A stretch of 48,952 nucleotides of DNA, taken from positions 1-48,952 of the forward strand of contig CABYXD010000002.1 of assembly GCA_902522895.1 (NCBI GenBank), written 5' to 3'. Position numbers and translations under genes: made by a program. Position 1 is the stretch's first letter. Each line of letters begins with the position of its first letter. Origin of the DNA: an uncultured Pelagibacteraceae bacterium (GTDB taxonomy: Bacteria; Pseudomonadota; Alphaproteobacteria; Pelagibacterales; Pelagibacteraceae). The notes under the pieces are model-generated. The model saw only the letters and a list, made by a program, of their open reading frames with translations, searched no databases and was not told where the DNA came from. Shown here piece by piece: positions 40,654-48,952 of the stretch.

Positions 40654-41214
40654 TTATAAAGATTTAAAGCTAATAATTTTATCCGGATTATCAACAGAAC
40701 CGTTATTATTTTCATCACCTCTTTTAATTTTGTCTACAAAATCCATGCCTTCAATAACTTTTCCAAAGACAGTATATTGTTTATCTAAAAATGGTGCTGG
40801 TTTAAAACAGATAAAAAATTGACTATTCGCACTATTGGGGTCTGATGATCTTGCCATAGAAAGTGTTCCTCTGTCATGAGGTAAATTGCTAAATTCTTGT
40901 TTTAGGTCCGGTAAATCAGAACCACCCATGCCTGCTCTACTCAGATTAAAGTCTTTTGAGTTTGAATTACCAAATTTCACATCACCAGTTTGAGCCATAA
41001 ATCCATCTATGACTCTATGAAAAACTACATTATCGTACATGCCCTCTTTGGCTAATTCTTTAATTCTTTTAACATGATTTGGTGCTATATCTGGAAATAA
41101 TTCTATCTTAACATCTCCATCTTTTAATTTTAAAATCATTATATTCTCCTGTGCAATTGATTGGTTTGTAATTAAAAAAAATAATATTAAAATATTTATA
41201 ACAAATCTATTCAT
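40654..41214 (-). CDS. Periplasmic peptidyl-prolyl cis-trans isomerase (cyclophilin)
   Basis: 186 residues. A signal peptide (NILILFFLITNQSIAQ) is followed by a cyclophilin domain with VVFHRVIDGFMAQTGD, DRGTLSMARSSDPNSANSQF and PFLDKQYTVFGKVIEGMD, including the catalytic Arg and Phe. It speeds proline isomerisation during folding of exported proteins. It overlaps coaD by 8 bases and is followed 9 nt later by tgt. Confidence 0.95.
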   Translation of the reverse strand: MNRFVINILILFFLITNQSIAQENIMILKLKDGDVKIELFPDIAPNHVKRIKELAKEGMYDNVVFHRVIDGFMAQTGDVKFGNSNSKDFNLSRAGMGGSDLPDLKQEFSNLPHDRGTLSMARSSDPNSANSQFFICFKPAPFLDKQYTVFGKVIEGMDFVDKIKRGDENNNGSVDNPDKIISFKSL

Positions 41215-41701
41215 ATTTTTTTTTTAAAGATTTAATTGTACTTATAGTTGTAAATTTTTTTATATCACCATTTAATTTAACTATTTCTTTTACAAATCTT
41301 GAAGAAATAATTTGATTTTCAACGTCTGACATCAAAAAAATTGTTTCAATATTATTATTCAATTTTCTGTTCATTCCAGCTAATTGAAATTCATATTCAA
41401 AATCTGAAACAGCTCTCAATCCTCTTAAAATGATATTTGATTTAAATTTTTTACATAAATCAGTTGTTAAAGAATTGAAAGAAATAACTACAATTTTTTT
41501 TTTATTAAATCTTAGATCTTTAAAAAGAGCTTTATTAACAATGTCCAATCGCTCTTCTTGGGTAAATAAATAATCTTTATTGTTTACATTTGAAACAGCT
41601 ACTACAATTTTATCAAATAATTTTAATGCTTTTTTAATTACATCAATATGACCATGCGTAATTGGGTCAAATGTACCGGGGTATATAACAACTTTATCCA
41701 T
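41207..41701 (-). CDS. coaD: Phosphopantetheine adenylyltransferase
   Basis: 164 residues. The nucleotidyltransferase motif appears as YPGTFDPITHGHIDVIKKA. NIILRGLRAVSDFEYEFQLA and the C-terminal ISSRFVKEIVKLNGDI (ISST-type motif) are also in place. It makes dephospho-CoA from 4'-phosphopantetheine and ATP. Its ATG shares one base with the gyrA stop (TAATG), and its own end overlaps the cyclophilin gene by 8 bases. Confidence 0.96.
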   Translation of the reverse strand: MDKVVIYPGTFDPITHGHIDVIKKALKLFDKIVVAVSNVNNKDYLFTQEERLDIVNKALFKDLRFNKKKIVVISFNSLTTDLCKKFKSNIILRGLRAVSDFEYEFQLAGMNRKLNNNIETIFLMSDVENQIISSRFVKEIVKLNGDIKKFTTISTIKSLKKKYE

Positions 41702-44286
41702 TAAATTAAATTATCATCAATTTTGATAGCAGAAACAACTTTTTCGTCTCCAGTTAATTTAATAATTCTAACTCCTTGGGTATTTCTACCAGCTGATCTA
41801 ATTTCTTTAACAGCCACTCTAATAACTCGACCTTTATTTGTTGAAATAATTATTTCATCGCCTTCATTAACTGGAAATGATGATGTTATATTTCCATTTC
41901 TAGGCGAATTAATTATACCGATAATTCCTTTTCCACCACGATTAGTAACACGATAATCTAAATGAGAAGTTTTTTTACCAAACCCATTTTCACTTATAGA
42001 TAATACAAATTTTTCTTTAGCTATTAATTCAGACTTTTCATCTTGAGATTTTTTACCATTTTTTTTAATATTATTAGTATCTATTACTGACAATGAAACA
42101 ATTTGATCATTTTGAGACAATTCAATTCCTTTTATACCTTTGGATGAACGACCTTTAAAAACTCTTAATTTCTTTGCTTCAAATCTGATACATTTACCGA
42201 ATTTGGTACTTAACATTATATCTTGATCATCTTTGCAAATTTTAACACCTACTATTTTATCATTATTATCTAGTTTCATGGCTATTTTGCCTGAAGCATT
42301 AATTGATGAAAAATCTTCTAGACTGTTTTTTCTAACTTTACCTTGTGCTGTAGCAAAAATAATTTGATAGTTTTTAGACTCACTATCATTTTCAGGCATA
42401 GACATAATTGAACTAATTGATTGATGATTTTTAAGTGGCAAAATATTAAATAAAGATTTACCTTTTGAAGTTGTAGACCCTTCTGGAATTTTCCAAGCTT
42501 TCACTTTATAAACTAACCCCTCTGTAGAAAAGAAAAGTACTGAAGTATGAGTATTCACTGATAATGTTTGTATAACAGAATCTTGCTCTCTAGTTGTAAT
42601 ACCCGATTTACCTCTACCACCTCTTTTTTGTTGTTTAACACCATCCAACGAGCCTCTTTTAATATACCCTTGTAATGTTACAGTTATAATTACTGATTGT
42701 TTTTGAATTGTTTCTTCAATGTCATAATTTAGAACAGCATCTATAATTTTTGTTCTTCTTGGTACTGCAAACTTTTCCTTGATACTCTTAAGCTCGTGGC
42801 TAATAACATTTAAAAGTTCCTTCTTTGAAGAAATAATTTTTTTAAATTTTGCAATTTGTTCGGCTAGCTTTTTTATTTCAATTTCAATTTCATTAATACC
42901 AAGAGCAGTCAATTTTTGTAATCTTAATTCTAAAATAGCAATTACTTGAGGTTCTGATAATGAATAAATATTTTTACTTTTTTTGCCTTCAACTAAAGAA
43001 ATTAATTTTTGTGTTTTATTAATTTTCCATTTAGTTTTTAAAATAGACTGTTTAGCAAGATCTGGTGTTTTTGATGAACGTATAATCTTAATAATTTTAT
43101 CTAAATTTTCTACTGATAAGGATAGTCCTAATAAGATATGTGCTCTTTCCTCCGCTTTTTGAAGATCAAACTTTGTTTTTTTTATTACAACATCTTCTCT
43201 AAAAGATAAAAAATTTGATAAAAAATCTTTTAAGTTACATGTCTTAGGTTTTCCATCAACGATTGCTAATGTATTAAAACCAAAAGAACTTTCTATTTGA
43301 GTATTTTTGTAAAGTTGTCTTTTAATTGTTTCTGGTTCAACTCCATTTCTTAAGTCTATAGCTACTCTTATGCCTTCTCTATTTGACTCATCTCTAATAT
43401 CCTTTATACCCTCAATTTTTTTTTCTCTTACTAATTGGGCAATTTTTTCGTTTAATACAGATTTATTTATTTGATAAGGAATTGAAGTAATTATCAATCT
43501 CTCTCTTCCATTTTTTAAACTTTCAACTGAAACTTCACCTCTAATTTTAAAAGAACCTCTGCCTTTATTATAACCTTGTTTAATAATATCTTTACCAATA
43601 ATAACTCCACCTGTTGGAAAATCAGGACCTGGTATATGCTTCATCAATTCTTTAATTTTAATGTCTTTATTATCTATCAAAGCTAATGTTCCATTAATAA
43701 TTTCTCCTAAATTATGAGGAGGTATACTAGTTGCCATTCCAACAGCTATACCACCGGCTCCATTAACTAATAGGTTTGGGTATTGAGCTGGAAGCACGGT
43801 AGGTTCTTTCTCAGTTTCATCGTAATTGCTTTTGAAAGAAACTGTATTTTTTTCAATATCTTCAATAAGAAATTCTGAAACTTTTGATAATCTAGTTTCT
43901 GTATATCTCATAGCTGCTGGGGGATCGCCATCAATTGAACCAAAATTACCTTGTCCTTGAATTAAAGGTAAACTCATAGAAAAATCCTGAACCATTCTAA
44001 CAAGAGCATCATAAACTGATTGATCGCCATGTGGGTGATATTTACCTATTACATCCCCTACAATTCTTGCAGATTTTCTAAATTGTTTTGACCAGTCATA
44101 CCCACCTTTATACATTGCGTACAAAATTCTACGGTGAACTGGTTTAAGTCCATCTCTAATATCTGGGAGAGCTCGACTAACAATAACACTCATTGCGTAA
44201 GAAAGATAAGATGAACTCATCTCATCATGCATTGAGATTAATTTTATATTATTATCTTTTCGAGCTTCAGTTTTTTGCATAGACAC
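41701..44286 (-). CDS. gyrA: DNA gyrase subunit A
   Basis: 861 residues from a GTG at 44286; an ATG at 44280 would remove two residues. The catalytic tyrosine is in [12 protein letters not shown]. The quinolone region reads [15 protein letters not shown], with Gln89 at the position of E. coli Ser83. The C-terminal half has six beta-pinwheel blades ([11 protein letters not shown] carries the GyrA box). It introduces negative supercoils with GyrB. The start overlaps the ssb stop by one base, and coaD overlaps its stop by one. Confidence 0.97.
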   Translation of the reverse strand: MSMQKTEARKDNNIKLISMHDEMSSSYLSYAMSVIVSRALPDIRDGLKPVHRRILYAMYKGGYDWSKQFRKSARIVGDVIGKYHPHGDQSVYDALVRMVQDFSMSLPLIQGQGNFGSIDGDPPAAMRYTETRLSKVSEFLIEDIEKNTVSFKSNYDETEKEPTVLPAQYPNLLVNGAGGIAVGMATSIPPHNLGEIINGTLALIDNKDIKIKELMKHIPGPDFPTGGVIIGKDIIKQGYNKGRGSFKIRGEVSVESLKNGRERLIITSIPYQINKSVLNEKIAQLVREKKIEGIKDIRDESNREGIRVAIDLRNGVEPETIKRQLYKNTQIESSFGFNTLAIVDGKPKTCNLKDFLSNFLSFREDVVIKKTKFDLQKAEERAHILLGLSLSVENLDKIIKIIRSSKTPDLAKQSILKTKWKINKTQKLISLVEGKKSKNIYSLSEPQVIAILELRLQKLTALGINEIEIEIKKLAEQIAKFKKIISSKKELLNVISHELKSIKEKFAVPRRTKIIDAVLNYDIEETIQKQSVIITVTLQGYIKRGSLDGVKQQKRGGRGKSGITTREQDSVIQTLSVNTHTSVLFFSTEGLVYKVKAWKIPEGSTTSKGKSLFNILPLKNHQSISSIMSMPENDSESKNYQIIFATAQGKVRKNSLEDFSSINASGKIAMKLDNNDKIVGVKICKDDQDIMLSTKFGKCIRFEAKKLRVFKGRSSKGIKGIELSQNDQIVSLSVIDTNNIKKNGKKSQDEKSELIAKEKFVLSISENGFGKKTSHLDYRVTNRGGKGIIGIINSPRNGNITSSFPVNEGDEIIISTNKGRVIRVAVKEIRSAGRNTQGVRIIKLTGDEKVVSAIKIDDNLI

Positions 44287-44738
44287 TAAAATGGAATTTC
44301 ATCATCCATATCATTTGATACTTGTGAAGTGTCTTCAATATTATTTTGTTGAGACTTATCATTTTGAATTCCACCTCCAGTGTTTCCACCACCAAGCATA
44401 GTTAAAGATGAATTATAACCTTGGATAACAATTTCAGTTGAATACTTATCTTGACCAGATTGTTCGTCTTTCCATTTCCTAGTGGTTAATTGTCCTTCAA
44501 CATAAATTTGAGCACCCTTTTTAAGATATTGTTGAACTACATTAACTAATCCATCATTGAATACAACTATACGGTGCCACTCTGTTTTTTCCTTTTTTTC
44601 ACCTGTATTTTTATCTTTCCATGATTGACTTGTGGCTAAACTTAGCCTTGCCACGCTTTTACCGTTAACCATTTGCTTAATCTCTGGATCTGCGCCCAAA
44701 CGACCAATTAATAATACTTTATTTAAACTTCCAGCCAT
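44286..44738 (-). CDS. ssb: Single-stranded DNA-binding protein
   Basis: 150 residues. An OB fold ([49 protein letters not shown]) is followed by a Gly/Gln/Asn-rich linker and the acidic interaction tail DMDDEIPF. It binds as a tetramer to single-stranded DNA and recruits repair proteins. TATTAA ends 5 nt before the ATG on the minus strand. It is divergent from uvrA, a conserved pairing, and coupled to gyrA. Confidence 0.97.
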   Translation of the reverse strand: MAGSLNKVLLIGRLGADPEIKQMVNGKSVARLSLATSQSWKDKNTGEKKEKTEWHRIVVFNDGLVNVVQQYLKKGAQIYVEGQLTTRKWKDEQSGQDKYSTEIVIQGYNSSLTMLGGGNTGGGIQNDKSQQNNIEDTSQVSNDMDDEIPF

Positions 44739-44826
44739 AATATTTAATATTTGTTAAATTAATTAATTAGAATTATATCACAATTATTCTGAATATTAAT
44801 TTTATTAAGTTAAAGCAACAAAAAAT

Positions 44827-47679
44827 ATGATTAAAAAGATAGTTATTAAGGGGGCCAAAGAGCATAATTTGAAAAATATTTCTCTTGAAGTACCTAAAGA
44901 TCAGTTTGTTGTAATAACTGGTCTATCTGGATCAGGAAAGTCATCATTAGCTTTTGATACCATCTATGCTGAAGGTCAAAGAAGATATGTGGAAAGTTTA
45001 TCAGCTTATGCAAGACAGTTTTTAGATAAGATGAAAAAACCAAATATTGATCTTATAGAAGGATTAAGTCCAGCTATTGCAATAGAACAAAAAAATACAT
45101 CTAAAAATCCAAGGTCTACAGTTGCTACTGTAACTGAAATTTATGATTATATGAGAGTTTTATTTGCTAGAGCTGGAATTCCCTATTCACCATTTACTGG
45201 TAAAGCTATTACATCTCAAACAATTACCCAAATAGTTGATTTGATTAAAAAATTACCAAAGAAATCTACAATTTATATATATTCACCGGTAGTAAGAGGT
45301 CGTAAAGGTGAGTATAAAAAAGATATTTTAAGTTACAAGAGGAGAGGTTTTAGAAAAATTAAAATTGATAATGTTTTATACGATATAGAAAAATCTCCAA
45401 ATCTAGATAAAAAACTTAAACATGATATTTCAATTCTTGTTGATAGAATTGTTTTGAATTCAAAACTTGGGAATAGGCTAGCAGAAAGTATTGAAACAGC
45501 AGTAAATTTATCTAATGGTCTAGTTTTTGTTGAATATGAAGATGAAACTTTACCTCAAAAATTTAGAAAAATTCAAAAATTAATTTATTCTACAAAATTT
45601 GCTTGCCCAGAAAGTGGATTTACAATTGAGGAGATTGAACCAAGACTTTTTTCTTTTAATAGTCCTTATGGGGCATGTGAAGAATGTGAAGGTATAGGGA
45701 TTAAATTAAATGTTGATCCAAATTTAGTCGTGCCTGATGAAAAAAAAACTTTAGCAGATGGTGCAATTGAACCATGGGCTAAATCTACAACATTATATTA
45801 TGCACAAACACTAGCTTCTATTGCGAAACATTATGGTTTTTCTTTAGATGAAAAATGGAAAAAATTATCAAAAAAAGTAAAAGACGTAATTTTATATGGT
45901 TCTGATGAAGAAGAAATCAAATTTAATTATGACGATGGATATGAAAAATATTCTCATAAAAAAACTTTTGAAGGTGTAATAAACAATTTAGAGAGAAGGT
46001 TTCTGGAGTCTGATAGTGAATGGAAAAGAGAAGCAATATCAGAGTATCAATCAGATTCCGCTTGTGAAAGTTGTAATGGAAACAGATTAAAAGAAGAGGC
46101 TTTATGTATTAAAATTGATGATCTTAATATTAGTGAAGTAACCAGTAAATCAATTTTAGATGCTGCTAAATGGTTCAAAGATTTAGAAAATAAATTAGAT
46201 AAAACACAATTTAAAATTGCTGAGCATGTTTTAAAAGAAATAAATGAAAGACTTAATTTTTTACTTAATGTTGGTTTAGATTATCTAACTTTATCTAGAG
46301 AGTCTGGAACTCTTTCTGGCGGTGAAGCTCAAAGGATAAGATTAGCTTCTCAAATTGGTTCTGGCTTAACTGGTGTACTTTATGTTCTTGATGAACCTTC
46401 TATTGGATTACATCAAAAAGATAATGTTAAACTTATAAATGCACTTAAGAGATTAAGAGATCTGGGAAATACGGTCATAGTTGTTGAACATGATACTGAA
46501 ACAATGGAGAACGCAGACCATATAATCGATTTGGGTCCCGAAGCTGGTACTAATGGGGGTAAAGTAATAGCTCAAGGCACATTCCAAGAAATTAAAAAAA
46601 ATAATAATAGTATAACTGGCCAATATTTATCTAACAAAAAAAAAATTGAAGTTCCTTCTACTAGAAGACTTGCAAAAAATGGAAGATTTGTAGAAATTAT
46701 TGGTGCCAGTGGAAATAACCTTAATAATGTAAATTTAAAGATTCCTACAGGGAGTTTTACTTGTGTTACAGGTGTGTCTGGTAGTGGAAAGTCAACACTA
46801 ATATTACAAACATTATTTCATGCTTTAAATCTTACTCTTAATAATAAAGCTAGAAAAACTCCTAAATCATTTAAAAGTTACAAAGGTGTCGAATTAATAG
46901 ATAAGATAATTGATATAGATCAATCCCCTATTGGTAGAACACCAAGATCAAATCCTGCTACTTACACTGGGGCTTTTGGACCTATTAGAGATTGGTTTAC
47001 AAGTTTACCAGAGTCAAAAACTAGAGGATACAAGCCTGGAAGATTTTCATTTAATGTCAAAGGCGGTAGATGTGAAGCTTGTGAAGGAGATGGTGTAATT
47101 ACATATGAAATGCACTTTTTGCCTGATGTATATATTCAATGTGATGAGTGTAAAGGAACAAGATATAATAGAGAAACTCTTGAAATCAAATTTAAAGGTA
47201 AAAGTATAGCAGATGTTTTGGATATGTCTGTTGATGAGGGCTGTGAATATTTTGAAAATATATCTAATATTAAAACAAAATTACTAACTTTAAAAAAAGT
47301 AGGCTTAGGATATATAAAAATCGGTCAACAAGCCACTACCCTCTCTGGTGGTGAAGCTCAAAGAATTAAACTGGCTAAAGAACTTTCAAAAAGATCTACT
47401 GGTAGAACAATGTATATTTTAGATGAGCCAACAACTGGTCTTCACCAACATGACATCAAAAAATTATTAGAAATTCTTCATACTTTTGTTAAACTTGGAA
47501 ACACAGTTGTTGTTATTGAGCACAACTTAGATGTTATAAAAACAGCTGACTATATTGTAGATATGGGGCCTGAAGGTGGTGTGAAAGGCGGAAATATAAT
47601 TGCCGAAGGTAAACCAGAGGAATTATGCAAAATAAAAGGCAGTTATACAGGTCAATTTTTAAAGAACCTGCTACAATAA
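44827..47679 (+). CDS. uvrA: Excinuclease ABC subunit A
   Basis: 950 residues. Two ATPase modules each have a Walker A ([19 protein letters not shown] near residue 31 and [14 protein letters not shown] near 652) and a signature LSGGEAQRI. The second zinc module ([10 protein letters not shown]...CDECKGTRY) is intact. In the first, the leading pair reads CPESG, so the second Cys is Ser, a change I believe is common in alphaproteobacteria. It recognises bulky lesions for nucleotide excision repair. Divergent from ssb across 88 bp. No strong terminator follows. Confidence 0.97.
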   Translation: MIKKIVIKGAKEHNLKNISLEVPKDQFVVITGLSGSGKSSLAFDTIYAEGQRRYVESLSAYARQFLDKMKKPNIDLIEGLSPAIAIEQKNTSKNPRSTVATVTEIYDYMRVLFARAGIPYSPFTGKAITSQTITQIVDLIKKLPKKSTIYIYSPVVRGRKGEYKKDILSYKRRGFRKIKIDNVLYDIEKSPNLDKKLKHDISILVDRIVLNSKLGNRLAESIETAVNLSNGLVFVEYEDETLPQKFRKIQKLIYSTKFACPESGFTIEEIEPRLFSFNSPYGACEECEGIGIKLNVDPNLVVPDEKKTLADGAIEPWAKSTTLYYAQTLASIAKHYGFSLDEKWKKLSKKVKDVILYGSDEEEIKFNYDDGYEKYSHKKTFEGVINNLERRFLESDSEWKREAISEYQSDSACESCNGNRLKEEALCIKIDDLNISEVTSKSILDAAKWFKDLENKLDKTQFKIAEHVLKEINERLNFLLNVGLDYLTLSRESGTLSGGEAQRIRLASQIGSGLTGVLYVLDEPSIGLHQKDNVKLINALKRLRDLGNTVIVVEHDTETMENADHIIDLGPEAGTNGGKVIAQGTFQEIKKNNNSITGQYLSNKKKIEVPSTRRLAKNGRFVEIIGASGNNLNNVNLKIPTGSFTCVTGVSGSGKSTLILQTLFHALNLTLNNKARKTPKSFKSYKGVELIDKIIDIDQSPIGRTPRSNPATYTGAFGPIRDWFTSLPESKTRGYKPGRFSFNVKGGRCEACEGDGVITYEMHFLPDVYIQCDECKGTRYNRETLEIKFKGKSIADVLDMSVDEGCEYFENISNIKTKLLTLKKVGLGYIKIGQQATTLSGGEAQRIKLAKELSKRSTGRTMYILDEPTTGLHQHDIKKLLEILHTFVKLGNTVVVIEHNLDVIKTADYIVDMGPEGGVKGGNIIAEGKPEELCKIKGSYTGQFLKNLLQ

Positions 47680-47711
47680 CACAATTAAAATTGTTAATAT
47701 TAATGGTTTAT

Positions 47712-47723
47712 TAGTATATACTA
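47712..47723 (+). promoter_or_regulatory. Palindromic -10 region of the PuuD-like gene
   Basis: TAGTATATACTA is a perfect 12-bp palindrome. It contains TATACT (47717-47722), a 5-of-6 match to the -10 consensus that ends 6 nt before the ATG at 47729, predicting a leaderless mRNA. The symmetry could also serve a repressor. Confidence 0.45.
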
Positions 47724-47728
47724 TTTAT

Positions 47729-48331
47729 ATGGGTAATTTTTTATCATCTTTATCTAAAACTGTTCACGCTTCCCTAGGTTTAGCAATCCTACTATTTTTA
47801 ACGTTGTTTTTTTTAAATGACGGGTTTGCATTTGATACACTTTTTTGGAGTTGGTTATTTAGATATATTCATGTTGTTGTAGCAATTATGTGGATTGGAT
47901 TACTTTGGTATTTCAATTTTGTTCAAATTCCAAACATGGGTAAAATCCCTGATGATCAAAAACCTGCTATAGGAAAAGTAATTGCTCCAGCAGCATTATT
48001 TTATTTTAGATGGGCTGCTGCATTTACAGTATTAACTGGATTAATTTTAGCTTTGATAAACGGTTACTTACACGACGCTATGACCTTAAGTGTTGGATCG
48101 GGAATACCTAAGCATACAGCTATTGGAATTGGTATGTGGCTTGGAGTTATAATGGCTTTTAACGTTTGGTTTGTTATTTGGCCAAATCAAAAAAGAGCTT
48201 TAGGTATAGTGGAATGCGAACCCGAAATAAAAGCTAAATCAGCTAAAACTGCAATGTTGTTCTCTAGAACAAATACATTACTTTCACTACCAATGTTGCT
48301 TTCAATGGTTGCAGCTCAAAATCTTTATTAA
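47729..48331 (+). CDS. PuuD-like (urate oxidase N-terminal domain) membrane protein
   Basis: 200 residues with four to five membrane helices. RYIHVVVAIMWIGLLWYFNFVQIP, FYFRWAAAFTVLTGL and GMWLGVIMAFNVWFVIWPNQK match the Urate_ox_N/DUF989 family, whose histidines (His46 here and others) could bind heme. True PuuD urate dehydrogenases carry a C-terminal cytochrome c domain, which this protein lacks. In alphaproteobacteria the short form is common and of unknown function; urate use is not supported by neighbours. The stop overlaps the convergent secF stop by 4 bases (TTAA). Confidence 0.78.
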   Translation: MGNFLSSLSKTVHASLGLAILLFLTLFFLNDGFAFDTLFWSWLFRYIHVVVAIMWIGLLWYFNFVQIPNMGKIPDDQKPAIGKVIAPAALFYFRWAAAFTVLTGLILALINGYLHDAMTLSVGSGIPKHTAIGIGMWLGVIMAFNVWFVIWPNQKRALGIVECEPEIKAKSAKTAMLFSRTNTLLSLPMLLSMVAAQNLY

Positions 48332-48952
48332 TTTTTTTCTTCCTCTTTTAAGATTGTTTTTTGAGAAACGTTTAATCTAACTAAAACAGTATTAGCTATA
48401 TATATGGATGAATAAGTACCAAATATAACACCAAAAATCATAGCTAATGAAAATCCTTTTAAAATTTCACCACCAAAAAAGAAAATTGATAACAATGCTA
48501 ATAGAGTAGTTATAGAGGTAATTAAAGTCCGAGATAAAGTTTCATTAATTGAAATATTAGTTAACTCAAAGATTTTTATATCAGAATATTTTCTCAAATT
48601 TTCTCTTACTCTATCAAAAATAACTACAGTATCATTCATTGAATAACCCACTATTGTTAAAACTGCAGCAATAATCGATAAATTAATCTCTAAATTCAAA
48701 AGAGAAAATAAACCAAGTGTTACAATGACATCATGAAATAACGCTATAATAGCACCTAAACTAAATTGCCATTCAAATCTTATCCAAATATAAATTAACA
48801 TTACAGCTAGAGAAACACTAATAGCAATAATACCTGATCTTAATAATTCTGAGCTTACCTTTGGACCAACATTTTCAACTCTTCTAAAATCAAAGTTATT
48901 ACCAAATGATTTGTCTAAATTTAATCTAATTTCTTCAATAACATCTTTTTTG
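48328..48952 (-). CDS. secF: Protein translocase subunit SecF, 5' end beyond the window
   Basis: The frame runs off the right edge, leaving the C-terminal 207 or so residues. VENVGPKVSSELLRSG marks the large periplasmic loop end. The RND helices carry DVIVTLGLFSLLNLEI, TIVGYSMNDTVVIFDRVREN and LSRTLITSITTLLALLSIF, the classic SecF segments. With SecD it uses the proton gradient to drive late steps of protein export. Codons continue in frame from 48951 with no start visible, so it is truncated by the window only. Confidence 0.95.
   Translation of the reverse strand, partial: KKDVIEEIRLNLDKSFGNNFDFRRVENVGPKVSSELLRSGIIAISVSLAVMLIYIWIRFEWQFSLGAIIALFHDVIVTLGLFSLLNLEINLSIIAAVLTIVGYSMNDTVVIFDRVRENLRKYSDIKIFELTNISINETLSRTLITSITTLLALLSIFFFGGEILKGFSLAMIFGVIFGTYSSIYIANTVLVRLNVSQKTILKEEEKN

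Noticed and set aside
45601-45690. UvrA first zinc module with Cys changed to Ser (CPESG)
   Set aside because: I recall CPxSG being usual in alphaproteobacterial UvrA, so it is a lineage trait rather than a novelty.
47680-47700. Terminator after uvrA (CAATTAAAATTG)
   Set aside because: Only 4 bp of stem with no T-run; too weak in AT-rich DNA.

Overview
The window reads as a chromosome segment of a SAR11-type marine alphaproteobacterium (Candidatus Pelagibacter / Pelagibacterales). The evidence is a strongly AT-rich composition, very small or negative intergenic gaps, mostly lysine/isoleucine/asparagine-rich proteins, few Shine-Dalgarno sites, and alphaproteobacterial gene orders: CBP3-like chaperone-rpmF-plsX-ihfA-merR; mltB-rlpA-dacC-tmk-holB-metG-tatD-MBL hydrolase; sdhE/recG; ssb/uvrA; gyrA-coaD-ppi-tgt. 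The species assignment is inference; no database search was possible.

Layout. 1-5.4 kb: end of thiL, the proton-pumping pyrophosphatase hppA, outer-membrane assembly lipoprotein bamE, then a tightly packed forward operon of cytochrome bc1 chaperone, rpmF, plsX, ihfA, a MerR regulator and rpmG. 5.4-8.2 kb: chorismate mutase, heme A synthase, and O-acetylhomoserine sulfhydrylase (metY), whose leader carries two consecutive SAM-II/SAM-V-like pseudoknot aptamers. 8.2-13.4 kb: rplM-rpsI, then argC, a small unrecognised lipoprotein, homoserine dehydrogenase and two metabolite transporters. 13.4-14.7 kb: a mostly non-coding stretch containing a short MGMT-type DNA repair gene, a 58-residue membrane protein, and a well-folded RNA candidate on the minus strand. 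The RNA ends in a textbook terminator a few bases before the repair gene.

14.7-20.5 kb is an accessory island. A tyrosine recombinase is translationally coupled to a glycosyltransferase and followed by a PAPS-type sulfotransferase. These converge on a minus-strand block of GT2, a GT4-CgeB double glycosyltransferase, and a GIY-YIG protein that sits directly behind tRNA-Glu. It looks like a surface-glycan region of the variable kind found in SAR11 genomes.

20.5-48.9 kb is mostly core: recJ, glpX, a BacA/SbmA-like transporter, an NDUFS4-like complex I subunit, tRNA-Pro, nhaA, glutathione peroxidase, the cell-wall and DNA-replication minus-strand cluster, tRNA-Ser, sdhE, recG, a DUF502 membrane protein, a Tat-type M48 lipoprotein, tRNA-Lys, tgt (with two of four zinc ligands replaced), cyclophilin, coaD, gyrA, ssb, uvrA, a PuuD-like membrane protein and the start of secF.

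Two window-wide architectural themes stand out. Several genes have a -10-like hexamer about 6 nt upstream of their ATG, which would give leaderless mRNAs. Several convergent gene pairs share or overlap stop codons, leaving no room for a conventional intergenic terminator. The most promising unexplained elements are the structured RNA upstream of the ogt-like gene, the tandem aptamers at metY, and the recombinase-glycosyltransferase-sulfotransferase operon with an operator-like palindrome.
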